A DNA stretch of 64,000 nucleotides from Chloroflexota bacterium (GTDB taxonomy: Bacteria > Chloroflexota > Dehalococcoidia > Bin125). Position numbers and translations under genes: made by a program. Position 1 is the stretch's first letter, and each line of letters opens with the position of its first letter. The notes beneath the pieces are model-generated. The model searched no databases. It was not told the DNA's origin and saw nothing but the letters and a program-made list of their open reading frames with translations. Shown here one piece after another: positions 50,720-59,200 of the stretch. Where the stretch lies: NCBI GenBank assembly GCA_028874365.1, contig JAPPJZ010000008.1, positions 118,155 through 182,154 on the forward strand. Direction: 5' to 3'.

Positions 50720-51400
50720 ATGGTGTTCAGCGAGGAACTGATCGACTTCCTGGTCGGACTGTCGGCCAATAACAACCGCGAGTGGTTCAACGCGCGCAAG
50801 GATGTCTACGAGTCTGTCCTGCGTGAGCCGGCACTCGAGTACATCCGCGAGGTCGGCGAACCGTTGGCCGACATCTCCCCGCATGTCCGCGCGTCTGACC
50901 GCAAGCAGGGTGGGTCGCTGATGCGAATCTACCGCGATGTCCGCTTCTCGCGCGACAAGTCGCCCTACAAGACGAACGTCGGCATTCAGTTCCGCCACGA
51001 GTCGGGCAAGGACGTGCATGCGCCGGGCTACTACGTGCACATCTCGATCGAGGAATGCTTCATCGGCGCGGGGAGCTGGATGCCCGATCGAGACGCGCTC
51101 CTGGCCTATCGGCGCGCGGTCTCCGAGCATCCCAACGAATGGCTCGCGCTGAAGCAGATGACGGAGTCGGGCGAGTGGACCCTCGACGGCCACCACGACA
51201 TGCTGAAGCGTCCGCCCAGGGGATTTTCGGCCGACGATCCGATGATCGAAGACATCAAGCGCAAGCACTTCATCGTCACTCACCGGATGGACATCGAGGA
51301 CGTGACCGCCCCCGATTTCGTCGACTACACCGTCGACCGGTTCAAGGAGTCGAAGGACTGGATGGCCTTCCTGGCCCAGGCGATCGGGTTGCCGTTCTGA
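50720..51400 (+). CDS. DUF2461 family protein
   Basis: 226 aa. ELIDFLVGLSANNNREWFNA, LMRIYRDVRFSRDKSPYKTN and PGYYVHISIEECFIGAGSW are the DUF2461/TIGR02453 signatures. The family is widespread in bacteria and fungi with no proven function. Soluble. ATG 50720 lies 25 bp after the MFS stop, with GGGGG upstream, so it is possibly in the same transcript. Confidence 0.88.
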   Translation: MVFSEELIDFLVGLSANNNREWFNARKDVYESVLREPALEYIREVGEPLADISPHVRASDRKQGGSLMRIYRDVRFSRDKSPYKTNVGIQFRHESGKDVHAPGYYVHISIEECFIGAGSWMPDRDALLAYRRAVSEHPNEWLALKQMTESGEWTLDGHHDMLKRPPRGFSADDPMIEDIKRKHFIVTHRMDIEDVTAPDFVDYTVDRFKESKDWMAFLAQAIGLPF

Positions 51401-51476
51401 CCAGCACCTTCGCGCAAGAGGAAGCTCTCGGGCGCTGCCTATCCTGCGATCCGCACGCAACGAGGAGGAGGACGCG

Positions 51477-51953
51477 ATGACGCAACAGACCCCAGAACGG
51501 AACATGCCGCCCGTGGCTCCAGAGCTTGAGGGCGACCCAGTTGATCCGCCTGGCGACTCTCGCTTCGTGATCAAACCGACTGCCGACACGCCCGTCAGCG
51601 TGGGACGCAACATTCACGCCCGACGGATGTTCACGGCGGCCGAGGGGCGCTTCGAGAGTTCGTTCCAGTTTGTGCTCTACAACGTGTTGCCGGTGGGCGA
51701 GACGAACGTTCGGCACATCCATGAGGACATCGAGAAGGTCTACTACTTCCTCAAGGGCAACGCCGAGATCGATTGCGGGCCGTGGCGGACGACGGCGACG
51801 GCCGGCGACTTCCTCTTCTTCCCCGCGGACATTGCGCATCAGATCTTCAGCAAGGGACCCGAGGACCTCGAGTTCATCGTCTGTGCGGCGCAGACGCAGG
51901 GCGAAGCGCGGGGGATGTCGGACGGCGGGCTGCTGGAAGCGAGTGACGACTGA
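51477..51953 (+). CDS. Cupin domain protein
   Basis: 158 aa single cupin. Motif 1 is VRHIHEDIEKVYYFLKGNAE (H-x-H...E) and motif 2 is GDFLFFPADIAHQIFSKG (P...H), giving a complete metal site. It is soluble. The stop overlaps the start of the Ldh-type dehydrogenase gene (TGATG), so the two proteins are probably used together, perhaps on one keto-acid or sugar acid route. ATG 51477 has GAGGAGG upstream. Confidence 0.85.
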   Translation: MTQQTPERNMPPVAPELEGDPVDPPGDSRFVIKPTADTPVSVGRNIHARRMFTAAEGRFESSFQFVLYNVLPVGETNVRHIHEDIEKVYYFLKGNAEIDCGPWRTTATAGDFLFFPADIAHQIFSKGPEDLEFIVCAAQTQGEARGMSDGGLLEASDD

Positions 51954-53005
51954 TGGCCGACCAGGACGCGACCGAGGTCGTCCCGCTCGAACCGCTGCGC
52001 GAGTTCGGGACCAGGGTCTATGAAGCGTGCGGCGTTCCCTCGGCAGACGCGGCGTTCACCGTTGAGATTCAGCTGACCGCCGACCTGCGCGGCGTCGACA
52101 CGCACGGATTCCAGCGCCTGGGCTGGTACGCAGGGCATCTGCAGGCCGGCCGCTACAACCCGACGCCAAGTCTGGAAGTGCTGAAAGAGACGCCGGTTTC
52201 GCACGTGGTCGATGGTGACGGGGGGATTGGGCAGCTGATCGTCGCGCGGACGATGGAGCGAACGATCGCCAAGGCGAAGGAAGCCGGGCTGGCGCTGGGC
52301 ACGCTACGCAACAGCAACGACTGGGGCATGGGCGCGTTCTATCCCATGATGGCGGCGGCTGAGGGCTTCGTCTCGTTCTGCACGACGACGAGCGTGCCTA
52401 ACATCGCGCCTTTCGGCTCTCGGACTCGCATTTCGGGCAACAATCCGATGGCGTTCGCCGCGCCGCGAGCGTCGGGCCCGCCGGTCGTGCTCGACATGGC
52501 GCTGACGCCTGTCGCGCTGGGCAAAGTGATGCGGGCCAGGGCCGAGGGCCGCGAGATTCCCGAGGAATGGGGCTTCCTCGACATCGAAGGGCTGCCGACG
52601 ACCGATCCGGAAACGGCGTTGTCGGGAATCATTCCGGCGCTGGGCGCAGTCGCGGCCTACAAAGGGTCGGGACTGAGCATGTTCATGAACCTGCTGGCCG
52701 GCGCGCTGCCGGGCGGCTACCACTCGCAGGACGTTGACATCGGCAAGCGGGGACAGTTCCTGCTCGTCATCGACCCCGAGATCTTCGGCGACGCCGCCGA
52801 GTTCGGCGCGAAGGTCGATTCGATGGTCAACCAGATCAAGTCCGCCGACCCATTGCCTGGTGTCGACGAAGTCTTCGCGCCCGGCGAGATCGAGCAACGG
52901 GCGTACGACGAGCGAATCGCGGCGGGTCACGTGGTCTATCCGTCATCGACGCTTCAGGAACTTCGGGAGCTGTCCTCGAAGATGGGGATCCCGCTGGAGG
53001 TCTAG
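51953..53005 (+). CDS. Malate/L-lactate dehydrogenase family oxidoreductase (Ldh_2 type)
   Basis: 350 aa NAD(P)-dependent Ldh_2 fold enzyme. [20 protein letters not shown] (His-Gly at the active site), [20 protein letters not shown] and [20 protein letters not shown] are typical. The loop usually written SNHxGxAGYY reads [10 protein letters not shown], so the conserved His there is Asp. Related enzymes reduce pyruvate-like or ureidoglycolate-like substrates. The stop overlaps that of the convergent HNH gene in a shared CTAG (53002-53005). Confidence 0.88.
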   Translation: MADQDATEVVPLEPLREFGTRVYEACGVPSADAAFTVEIQLTADLRGVDTHGFQRLGWYAGHLQAGRYNPTPSLEVLKETPVSHVVDGDGGIGQLIVARTMERTIAKAKEAGLALGTLRNSNDWGMGAFYPMMAAAEGFVSFCTTTSVPNIAPFGSRTRISGNNPMAFAAPRASGPPVVLDMALTPVALGKVMRARAEGREIPEEWGFLDIEGLPTTDPETALSGIIPALGAVAAYKGSGLSMFMNLLAGALPGGYHSQDVDIGKRGQFLLVIDPEIFGDAAEFGAKVDSMVNQIKSADPLPGVDEVFAPGEIEQRAYDERIAAGHVVYPSSTLQELRELSSKMGIPLEV

Positions 53006-54024
53006 CGCTCGCAGACGGTACCGTCACCGTCACCGTCCTTGGCCGAGGGCACGGTCTCCTTGGGGAACCCTCGGCCGTCTCCCTTCGAACCAAGCTGTCG
53101 TTCTACGCCGGCGGCCTCTGCCGCATCGCACGACGCGTAGACACCTTCCGCCGATTCAGGACCGTCCGTGGTCTGGTCGGCTTGCTGTTCTCGGTACTCG
53201 ATGTAGACAACGGTCGGTTGCCGCGCCGGATGCTCGGCCGGGCGTTCGTAATCGGCGGGGCACGTGTTGAGCATCGCTCGCAGGGCGTTGACCTCGGCTT
53301 GGTCGGCGGTCAGCGACCACTTCACCTTGACTGCGATCCAGTCGTGGGCGTACTGGCACCAGGCGTTCCTGAGCGGCGGCTTCCACTCGGATGGATCGTC
53401 GGCGCCCTTGGTTCGGTTGCTGGAGGCGGAGACGGCAGTCAGGGCGGCGGGGAGGTGGAGGTCGTTGGCGTAGGCGGACCTGCGTTGCGCCGTCCAGCCG
53501 GCAGCGCCGGAGTCGTGCGCCTCAGCAAGCGGAACCATGTGGTCGATGTCCAGATCTGAGGGGTCATCGAAGGTCGCGCCGTCGTACCAGGAGATCCAGA
53601 GGCCGTCGAGCGGCCGGCAGCTCTGATCGACTTCCGAAATCGAGACAGCTTCCGCGACTAGCACGAGTTCGCGCACGTTGCACTCTGCTCGCTCCGTTTC
53701 GAGCCAGCCGCGAGGCATGTACAGGTCGCGGTTGTAATCGACGCCGCCGTCGGCCTCCGGAGCGATTGTGAGTTGAGCGAGCAGTTCTTCGTGAGGATTC
53801 GGTTGAGCCTGGGGTTGCTGCTCCACCTGCGCCTGTTGTTCGGTCTGAACCTGCTGCAGTTGCTGGGACGGTTCGGGCTCCGACGCGGCCGCCTGCTCGG
53901 CAGCTTGAGGGCCGATGGCCTGCGGTTGCGATGGCGCGTCGGACTCGTCGCCCCCGAGGATGCTCGCGATGATCGCGATCACGATGATTGCGGCCAGGCC
54001 CAGACCAATGTTGCGCCGATTCAT
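53002..54024 (-). CDS. Membrane-anchored HNH endonuclease with Excalibur-like C-terminus
   Basis: 340 aa. One N-terminal helix ([20 protein letters not shown]) is followed by a Gln/Ala/Glu-rich linker to about residue 75. A GmrSD/DUF1524-type HNH domain follows: [20 protein letters not shown] (DHxVP), [37 protein letters not shown]. The last ~45 residues ([11 protein letters not shown] ... [11 protein letters not shown]) resemble the calcium-binding Excalibur motif. Such exported nucleases are common in high-GC bacteria and probably degrade extracellular DNA. The catalytic residues look intact. Confidence 0.85.
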   Translation of the reverse strand: MNRRNIGLGLAAIIVIAIIASILGGDESDAPSQPQAIGPQAAEQAAASEPEPSQQLQQVQTEQQAQVEQQPQAQPNPHEELLAQLTIAPEADGGVDYNRDLYMPRGWLETERAECNVRELVLVAEAVSISEVDQSCRPLDGLWISWYDGATFDDPSDLDIDHMVPLAEAHDSGAAGWTAQRRSAYANDLHLPAALTAVSASSNRTKGADDPSEWKPPLRNAWCQYAHDWIAVKVKWSLTADQAEVNALRAMLNTCPADYERPAEHPARQPTVVYIEYREQQADQTTDGPESAEGVYASCDAAEAAGVERQLGSKGDGRGFPKETVPSAKDGDGDGTVCER

Positions 54025-54113
54025 GCGCGCCGCCGCTCCTCCGCCCGCCTTCGGATCACACGTCAGCCTAGTCGGCGGTCTATCCTGATTCGGAAGTCGA
54101 GAGGACGAGTGTC

Positions 54114-55250
54114 ATGGTCAGCGAGATTGTCTATTCCTGCGACTCCCACGTGGTTGAGGGGCCGGAGGTCTTCGACGGGCTGGTTGAGAAGTACGGCGAC
54201 CGCGCGCCACGCGTGGTCGATGGCTGGAAGGGCCGCCAGGGCGTGTACCTGGCCTGGCCGCAAATCGACTTCGCCATGCTGGTCGGCCGGCTGGGGATCG
54301 CCGGGGCGAACCTGAACCTGCCCGAGACCAAAGAGAAGATGCAGCGCGGCTGGGACCTGATTAACCCGGGCGTCAAGGATCCGGTGGCTCGGCTGACCGA
54401 GCAGGACACGGACGGCGTGGTCGGCGAGGTGATGTATCCGTCGATCAACATGTTGACTTACATGGTTGACGACGTGGAAGTAGTGAACGCCGTCTTCCAG
54501 CGGCACAATGACTGGATCCGCGACTACTGCTCGTACAGCCCGGAGCGGCTGATCGGCGTCGGTTGTCTGACCCTGCGCGACGTCGAGGTCGGCATCGCGG
54601 AGCTCGAGCGCTGCGCCAACATGGGGATCAAGGGCGTCGCCATTCCCTGTACCGCGCCCAAAGACAAGCCCTACTCGGACCCGTACTACGAGCCTTTCTG
54701 GACGGCGGCCGAGGAAGCGGGATTGCCGCTGACGATGCACATCTTCTGCGGCGCGGAGCCGGGGATGGGTCTGCCCAAGGAGTGGGACGAGGTCGTCAGC
54801 TACACGCTGGCGCACTCGGCGGCCTGGAACACGATCTCCAACCTGGTTACCTCGGGCGTCTGCGAGCGCCACCCGGGTCTGAAGTTCGTGATGGCCGAGT
54901 GGGAGACCGGCTGGATTGCGCACACGCTGGAGCGCTGGGACCACGCCTACTACCGCGCCCGCGCAGTCGACCGCACGCCCGAGCTGGAGATGCTGCCCTC
55001 GGAGTACTTCCACCGCAACTTCATGGTCACGTTTGAGGACGACGCGATCGGCGTGCAGACACGCGAGGGCATCGGCGTCGACAACCTGCTCTGGGGCAAC
55101 GACTACCCGCACCACGACGCAATCTGGCCGAACTCGCGCCGGATTCTGGACGAGATCATGGAGGACGTCCCGCAAGAGGACGTCGACAAGATGGTCTGGG
55201 GCAACGTGCAGAAGCTGTACAACATCGACGTCAACGCTCTGCCGGTGTAG
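54114..55250 (+). CDS. Amidohydrolase 2 family protein (ACMSD-like)
   Basis: 378 aa. DxH in YSCDSHVVEGPEVF, His in PLTMHIFCGAEPG, Glu in KFVMAEWETGW and Asp in LLWGNDYPHHDAIWP give the mononuclear metal site of the ACMSD-like amidohydrolases. These decarboxylate or hydrolyse aromatic and lactone substrates. ATG 54114. A strong terminator follows. One of three amidohydrolase-superfamily genes in this window. Confidence 0.9.
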   Translation: MVSEIVYSCDSHVVEGPEVFDGLVEKYGDRAPRVVDGWKGRQGVYLAWPQIDFAMLVGRLGIAGANLNLPETKEKMQRGWDLINPGVKDPVARLTEQDTDGVVGEVMYPSINMLTYMVDDVEVVNAVFQRHNDWIRDYCSYSPERLIGVGCLTLRDVEVGIAELERCANMGIKGVAIPCTAPKDKPYSDPYYEPFWTAAEEAGLPLTMHIFCGAEPGMGLPKEWDEVVSYTLAHSAAWNTISNLVTSGVCERHPGLKFVMAEWETGWIAHTLERWDHAYYRARAVDRTPELEMLPSEYFHRNFMVTFEDDAIGVQTREGIGVDNLLWGNDYPHHDAIWPNSRRILDEIMEDVPQEDVDKMVWGNVQKLYNIDVNALPV

Positions 55251-55277
55251 TCGACAAAGCGCACGGTTTGAGGCGAG

Positions 55278-55310
55278 AGCGCCCGCACGCGTCGTGCGGG
55301 CGCTTTGCTT
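55278..55310. terminator. Rho-independent terminator after the amidohydrolase gene
   Basis: AGCGCCCGCACG (55278-55289), loop CGT, CGTGCGGGCGCT (55293-55304): perfect 12-bp stem followed by TTGCTT. It isolates the Mrr pair downstream as a separate transcript. Confidence 0.88.
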
Positions 55311-55351
55311 CGCGTGTGTTGCGTCTAGTCTGCGGAGTGGAGGATTGAGTG

Positions 55352-56260
55352 ATGGCGTCGCGACGTGAGCAAGCTGGACTGCCGAAAGGTGCCGAGATGC
55401 GGGTTCTCGTGCTCGATCGCCTCAGGCACATGGTGAATCCCGTGAATCGGAAGCAGATCGGCGATGCGGTTGCGCAGCGGCTCAGATTGAGCCCAGAACA
55501 GCTGGCAGTGCGAGAACCGGCGAGCGGCGGCGGTGACAGCACTCGTTCATTCGTGGATTGGTGGAGCGAATGGGCGTGCAACGACCTCAAGCACATTGGT
55601 GTCACGGAACAACCCGGACGTGGCCTATACCAACTCACCGAGCTCGGCCGAACGATCTCGGACCAAGAAGTTGCGCAGCGGCATCGAGAGCGCGGGCGTC
55701 GATATCGCAGCAAGCAAAGGGAGAAGAGCGAAAGCGAAACGGCAGGGAGCGATGGGGAACGCGTCGATGATGAAGAGGTGCGGGCTTGGGAGGATGAACT
55801 GCTGGATCGCCTCTTGAGCGCTTCGCCCAAGGCGTTTGAACATCTCGCCGGTGCTTTGCTGCAAGCAGCAGGATTTGACGATGTAGAAGTCACTGGTCAG
55901 AGCAGCGACGGCGGAATTGATGGCATCGGAACGTATCGACCTTCGGGTCTGATTTCATTCCAAACCGCGTTTCAATGCAAGCGATACAAGGGGTCAGTGG
56001 GGTCTTCGACTGTGCGGGATTTTCGAGGTTCGTTCATCGGGCGGTCTGACCGGGGAATCATAATCACGACGGGTTCCTTCACTCGTGACGCAAGGGACGA
56101 GGCTGCCCGAGCCGGAGCCAATCCGGTCGACCTCATCGATGGTGAGGCGCTGTGCGCGCTTTTGAAGGAGCACTCCTTGGGCGTTCGCACTACCCAGCGC
56201 GTCGTCGAGGACATCGTCGTTGATCAGGCCTACTTCGACCAGTTTGAGGACACCCAATGA
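55352..56260 (+). CDS. Mrr-type restriction endonuclease
   Basis: 302 aa from ATG 55352 (GGAGG upstream; GTG 55349 also possible). The N-terminal ~100 residues are a winged-helix Mrr_N-like region (VNPVNRKQIGDAVAQRLRLS, YQLTELGRTISDQEVAQRHR). After a charged linker the C-terminal PD-(D/E)xK domain shows AFEHLAGALLQAAGFDDVEV, SSDGGIDGIGTY, FQCKRYKGSVGSSTV and GIIITTGSFTRDARDEAARA, with the catalytic Asp and QxK-type lysine intact. Mrr enzymes cut DNA bearing modified bases. The next gene overlaps its stop (ATGA). Confidence 0.9.
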   Translation: MASRREQAGLPKGAEMRVLVLDRLRHMVNPVNRKQIGDAVAQRLRLSPEQLAVREPASGGGDSTRSFVDWWSEWACNDLKHIGVTEQPGRGLYQLTELGRTISDQEVAQRHRERGRRYRSKQREKSESETAGSDGERVDDEEVRAWEDELLDRLLSASPKAFEHLAGALLQAAGFDDVEVTGQSSDGGIDGIGTYRPSGLISFQTAFQCKRYKGSVGSSTVRDFRGSFIGRSDRGIIITTGSFTRDARDEAARAGANPVDLIDGEALCALLKEHSLGVRTTQRVVEDIVVDQAYFDQFEDTQ

Positions 56261-57033
56261 ACAACCTCCGAGCTGTCCTCCTTGACGTTCTCGTTGCGCT
56301 GATCATTCTGATCGCGGGGGGCGCGATATTCGCTCGGATTGCTGGGGTGGAGGAGGGGGAGGCGGCTCCGGGTTGGGTATCGATTGCTCCTCTGGTTCTG
56401 GCGATGCTGTATCTCGGATGGCGGACGCTTCGTCGGGGGCGGCAGCGTCGGGAGGCGGAGGCGCAACTCTCCGAGGAGGGGGAGGAGCCGCGCGAGCGGC
56501 CCGGATGGGGAGAGGTTGAGGGGGTCGAAGATCCCCCGATGGACGACTATCAGTGGCGGTCCCGGCTGGAGTCGTCGATTCGCAACCTGGGACGCGATGC
56601 GTTCGAGCAGTTCACGCTCCGCATTCTGGACGCGCTCGGGGTTGTCGATGTCAAGGTCGCCAGGGTTGCGTTCGATGGGGCCGTGGAGTGCACCGGTGTC
56701 CGTGACGACGAGGAGCGAGCGACGATCTACTCGGTCTGCCGACGGTCCTTCGGGTCGTTGGGCGCCAACCAGGTGCGCGATCTGCGCGCGTTGATGGAAG
56801 GCAAGGCGTCGGAAGGACTGTTCATCACGAACGGGGAGTTCTCGTCTTCGGCCGTCGACGAGGCGGATGAGGGCGAGCAGCCGATCGACCTGGTTGACGG
56901 CGATGATCTGCTCGATCTGATGCACACCAATCGGCTTGGTCTGATCTTCGACGAGATTGGTCGGGTGACCGCGATCGACGAGGAATGGTTCCGCGGCCTC
57001 GAACGCGATCGTCTGATTCGGGACGGAGACTGA
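56257..57033 (+). CDS. Membrane-anchored protein with degenerate Mrr-like domain
   Basis: 258 aa. Two N-terminal hydrophobic helices (about 8-27 and 40-57) are followed by an acidic linker, then a domain aligning with the Mrr catalytic core: AFEQFTLRILDALGVVDVKV, AFDGAVECTGV, YSVCRRSFGSLGANQVRDLR and GLFITNGEFSSSAVDEADEG. The QxK position reads V-C-R, so the nuclease site is probably lost while the fold is kept. Overlap with the upstream mrr gene suggests a two-part system, with this protein holding or regulating the active enzyme at the membrane. No methyltransferase is adjacent. Confidence 0.75.
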   Translation: MNNLRAVLLDVLVALIILIAGGAIFARIAGVEEGEAAPGWVSIAPLVLAMLYLGWRTLRRGRQRREAEAQLSEEGEEPRERPGWGEVEGVEDPPMDDYQWRSRLESSIRNLGRDAFEQFTLRILDALGVVDVKVARVAFDGAVECTGVRDDEERATIYSVCRRSFGSLGANQVRDLRALMEGKASEGLFITNGEFSSSAVDEADEGEQPIDLVDGDDLLDLMHTNRLGLIFDEIGRVTAIDEEWFRGLERDRLIRDGD

Positions 57034-57035
57034 GG

Positions 57036-58151
57036 ATGGCAGAGTTGCCTGATGGCCAGCCGACTGTTGGCGTGGTTCCCGGCGATGACGCGGCGCCGGA
57101 GGCGGTGCACGCCTCGATGGCGGTCTTGCAGGCGATGGAGTTGCCGATCTCGTTCGAGGTCTTGCCGGACGGAGCGGAACTCGCACGTGAACTGCCGCGC
57201 GCCGAAGGCGAGAAGCTGGTGATTGAGACCGCGGAGCGCTGCGACACGGTGCTGTTCGGTTCGACCAACGGCCAGACCCCGGGCGTCGGGTACTTTCGCT
57301 GGGGCAAGCAGACCTACGCCAACGTGCGCCCGATCAAGTGGCGGCCGGGGTTCTGCTCGCCGCTGGCCGAGCCGGAAGGCATCGACTACGTCATCGTGCG
57401 GGAGAACCTGGAAGACCTGTACGCCGGGATCGAGGGCGAGTTGTCGGAGGTGGCGGCGTCGGGATTGGCGGAGCGGCCGCGCTTCGGCGGCGTCTCGCGG
57501 ACGCAGATTCCCGGCGGATTCGGTCACTTTGCCGAGGCCGAGGGCCGATATGCGATCAAGTATTTCACGCGGGCCAACGTGGAACGGGTCGCCCACTTCG
57601 CCTGTCGGTTGACGCAGCAGCGCAAGGCCGAGGGCTTCGAAGGCAAGCTGACGTGCTCGGCCAAGACCAATGTTTTGTCGAAGACCGACGGCTGGTTTGT
57701 CGAGATTGCCGCCGAAGTCGCGTCTGGCTACCCCGATATCACCTTCGAGTCGTTCATCGCCGATGACTTTGCCCGCCGGATCGTGGCCTCGCCGCACGAC
57801 CTCGATGTGGTGCTGCTGCCCAATCTGTACGGCGACATCTTCTCGGATGAGGGCGCGGGAACGATCGGCGGCCTGGGCCTCGCGCCGTCGGGTTGCTTCG
57901 GCGAGGACTGGGCGTACTTCGAGTCGGTCCACGGGACGGCGCCGGACATCGCCGGGATGCACCGGATTAACCCGACGGCGACGATGCTCTCCGCAGTGAT
58001 GATGCTGCATCACCTGGGCCAGCACGAGCGAGCATCGGCGTTGGAGTCGGCGATTGATTCGGTCTACGAGGCGGGCGAGCGGTTGACGCCGGACCAGGGT
58101 GGTTCGGCAAGCACTGAGGAGTTTGCCCAAGCAGTGATCGACGCGCTGTAG
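57036..58151 (+). CDS. Isocitrate/isopropylmalate dehydrogenase family protein
   Basis: 371 aa beta-decarboxylating dehydrogenase. VGVVPGDDAAPEAVHASMAV, IDYVIVRENLEDLYAGIEGE, SAKTNVLSKTDGWF, LPNLYGDIFSDEGAGTIGGL and ESVHGTAPDIAGMHRINPTA are diagnostic. It starts 2 bp after the membrane Mrr-like gene. The substrate could be isocitrate, isopropylmalate, homoisocitrate or tartrate; sequence by eye does not decide. Gene order with restriction genes is probably coincidental. Confidence 0.88.
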   Translation: MAELPDGQPTVGVVPGDDAAPEAVHASMAVLQAMELPISFEVLPDGAELARELPRAEGEKLVIETAERCDTVLFGSTNGQTPGVGYFRWGKQTYANVRPIKWRPGFCSPLAEPEGIDYVIVRENLEDLYAGIEGELSEVAASGLAERPRFGGVSRTQIPGGFGHFAEAEGRYAIKYFTRANVERVAHFACRLTQQRKAEGFEGKLTCSAKTNVLSKTDGWFVEIAAEVASGYPDITFESFIADDFARRIVASPHDLDVVLLPNLYGDIFSDEGAGTIGGLGLAPSGCFGEDWAYFESVHGTAPDIAGMHRINPTATMLSAVMMLHHLGQHERASALESAIDSVYEAGERLTPDQGGSASTEEFAQAVIDAL

Positions 58152-58364
58152 CAACCGGTGCCCAACTTCCGACGCCCCGCGCTCCGACGCGGGGCCCAGA
58201 CCTCAGCCGCTGGTTGAGGCTGAGCGATGCTCTTGCTTCAGCGTCGCATTTCAGACCTGTTGACGGACGCCCGGTCGATGCGATCGCTGTCCAGCTTGCG
58301 AGATTGAGTGCTGTAGGCCCCGCGTCGGAGCGCGGGGCATCGGATCTGGTTGCCGGTAGCCAGT
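58152..58364. other. 213-bp spacer bounded by inverted family B palindromes
   Basis: Two palindromes, GCCCCGCG-CTCCGA-CGCGGGGC (58174-58195) and its reverse copy GCCCCGCG-TCGGAG-CGCGGGGC (58317-58338), bracket about 120 bp of unique sequence with no coding frame. The outer flanks (CATCGGA, CCAGAC) match those of the other family B copies. The enclosed sequence has no recognised function. Confidence 0.6.
58174..58344. repeat. Inverted pair of family B palindromes
   Basis: The two copies lie head to head, 121 bp apart, giving the shape of a small MITE-like unit next to the tRNA-Sec gene. Confidence 0.7.
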
Positions 58365-58462
58365 TGGCGGGAGCGCATGGGAGTCGAACCCACCCGAGAC
58401 GGTGCGGACCGCCCCGCATCAGTTTTGAAGACTGTGGAGGACACCGGTCCCCTTCCGCTCCC
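58365..58462 (-). tRNA. selC: tRNA-Sec, anticodon TCA
   Basis: 98 nt including encoded CCA. The acceptor pairs GGGAGCG with CGCTCCC, then discriminator G and CCA. A 6-bp D stem (GGGGAC/GTCCTC) closes a 4-nt loop. The anticodon loop CTTCAAA gives anticodon TCA (58428-58426). A 9-bp variable arm (CGGGGCGGT/ACCGTCTCG with two G-U pairs) and the T loop TTCGACT on a GTGGG/CCCAT stem complete it. The long D stem, long variable arm and UCA anticodon are specific for bacterial tRNA-Sec; a serine tRNA would have TGA. It lies 22 bp downstream of the DUF4956 gene on the same strand. selA, selB and selD are not in the window. Confidence 0.97.
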
Positions 58463-58484
58463 GTGCGAATGAGGTTAGCGGAGG

Positions 58485-59174
58485 TTAGCCGACGTAGAGG
58501 TCGATTGAGGCGGGGGCTACCTGTGACTCGAGGGCGGTTCGGAACTCGGCCCAGCGGTCGTCGTAGCGGGAGCGGCGGAAGTTGGCGTGCAGACTGGCGG
58601 TTCCGGCGTTCTGGGTGGTCGAAGCGACCTTGAACCCGCGCAGGTTCGAGTTGAGGAAGCCCAAAAGCACCGCTTCGTGTTGCCGATACTCGTCGGCGGA
58701 CATCGTGATGATCAGGTCTCGGCTGCCCGCGGTCAGGCCGCGCAGGCCGGTCGAGCCGAAGATGCGCTGGCCGATCAGGACCAACGCGACCGCGGCGAAG
58801 AGGATGCCGATCAGCTCGTAGTTGTAGGTCGCTGCGCCGATCGATGAGGCGATCACGACGAGCAGGTAGCCAATCTCGGCCGGATCCTTGATCGGCGTGC
58901 GGAAGCGGACGAATGAGAGCGCGCCGAGCAGTCCGAGCGAGAGCGGCAGCGACCACTGGATCGCGATGAAGAGGAGCGTGATCGCTGGTCCGGCGAGCAG
59001 GAAGACGCGGTGGATGCCGGCTCCGCGCTGCCAGTCGCGGTAGAAGATGAGGTAGAGGACGTAGGTCGCGATCGAGGCGGCCAGCGAGACGACCATCGCG
59101 AGGAGATACTCCTCAAACGCGATCTCCGAGGTTGGGCCGAGGATGTCGGGCCACTCGATCAGGACGATGGGCAT
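58485..59174 (-). CDS. DUF4956 membrane protein
   Basis: 229 aa. About three to four membrane helices in the first 130 residues (LLAMVVSLAASIATYVLYL, PAITLLFIAIQW, LGALSFVRFRTPIKDPAEI), then a soluble ferredoxin-like C-terminal domain. FVRFRTPIKDPAEIGY is the family signature. DUF4956 is often found next to VTC-domain and CotH genes, as here. It follows the VTC gene after 26 bp and precedes selC by 22 bp. Function unproven; a role in polyphosphate or surface-phosphate metabolism is inferred from the neighbours. Confidence 0.82.
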   Translation of the reverse strand: MPIVLIEWPDILGPTSEIAFEEYLLAMVVSLAASIATYVLYLIFYRDWQRGAGIHRVFLLAGPAITLLFIAIQWSLPLSLGLLGALSFVRFRTPIKDPAEIGYLLVVIASSIGAATYNYELIGILFAAVALVLIGQRIFGSTGLRGLTAGSRDLIITMSADEYRQHEAVLLGFLNSNLRGFKVASTTQNAGTASLHANFRRSRYDDRWAEFRTALESQVAPASIDLYVG

Positions 59175-59200
59175 CGGCTGCTCCAGATGTGAATCGAGGC

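Noticed and set aside
58365..58462. tRNA-Ser instead of tRNA-Sec
   Set aside because: Serine tRNAs also have long variable arms, but the anticodon here is TCA (reads UGA) and the D stem has 6 bp with a 4-nt loop, which is the Sec form.
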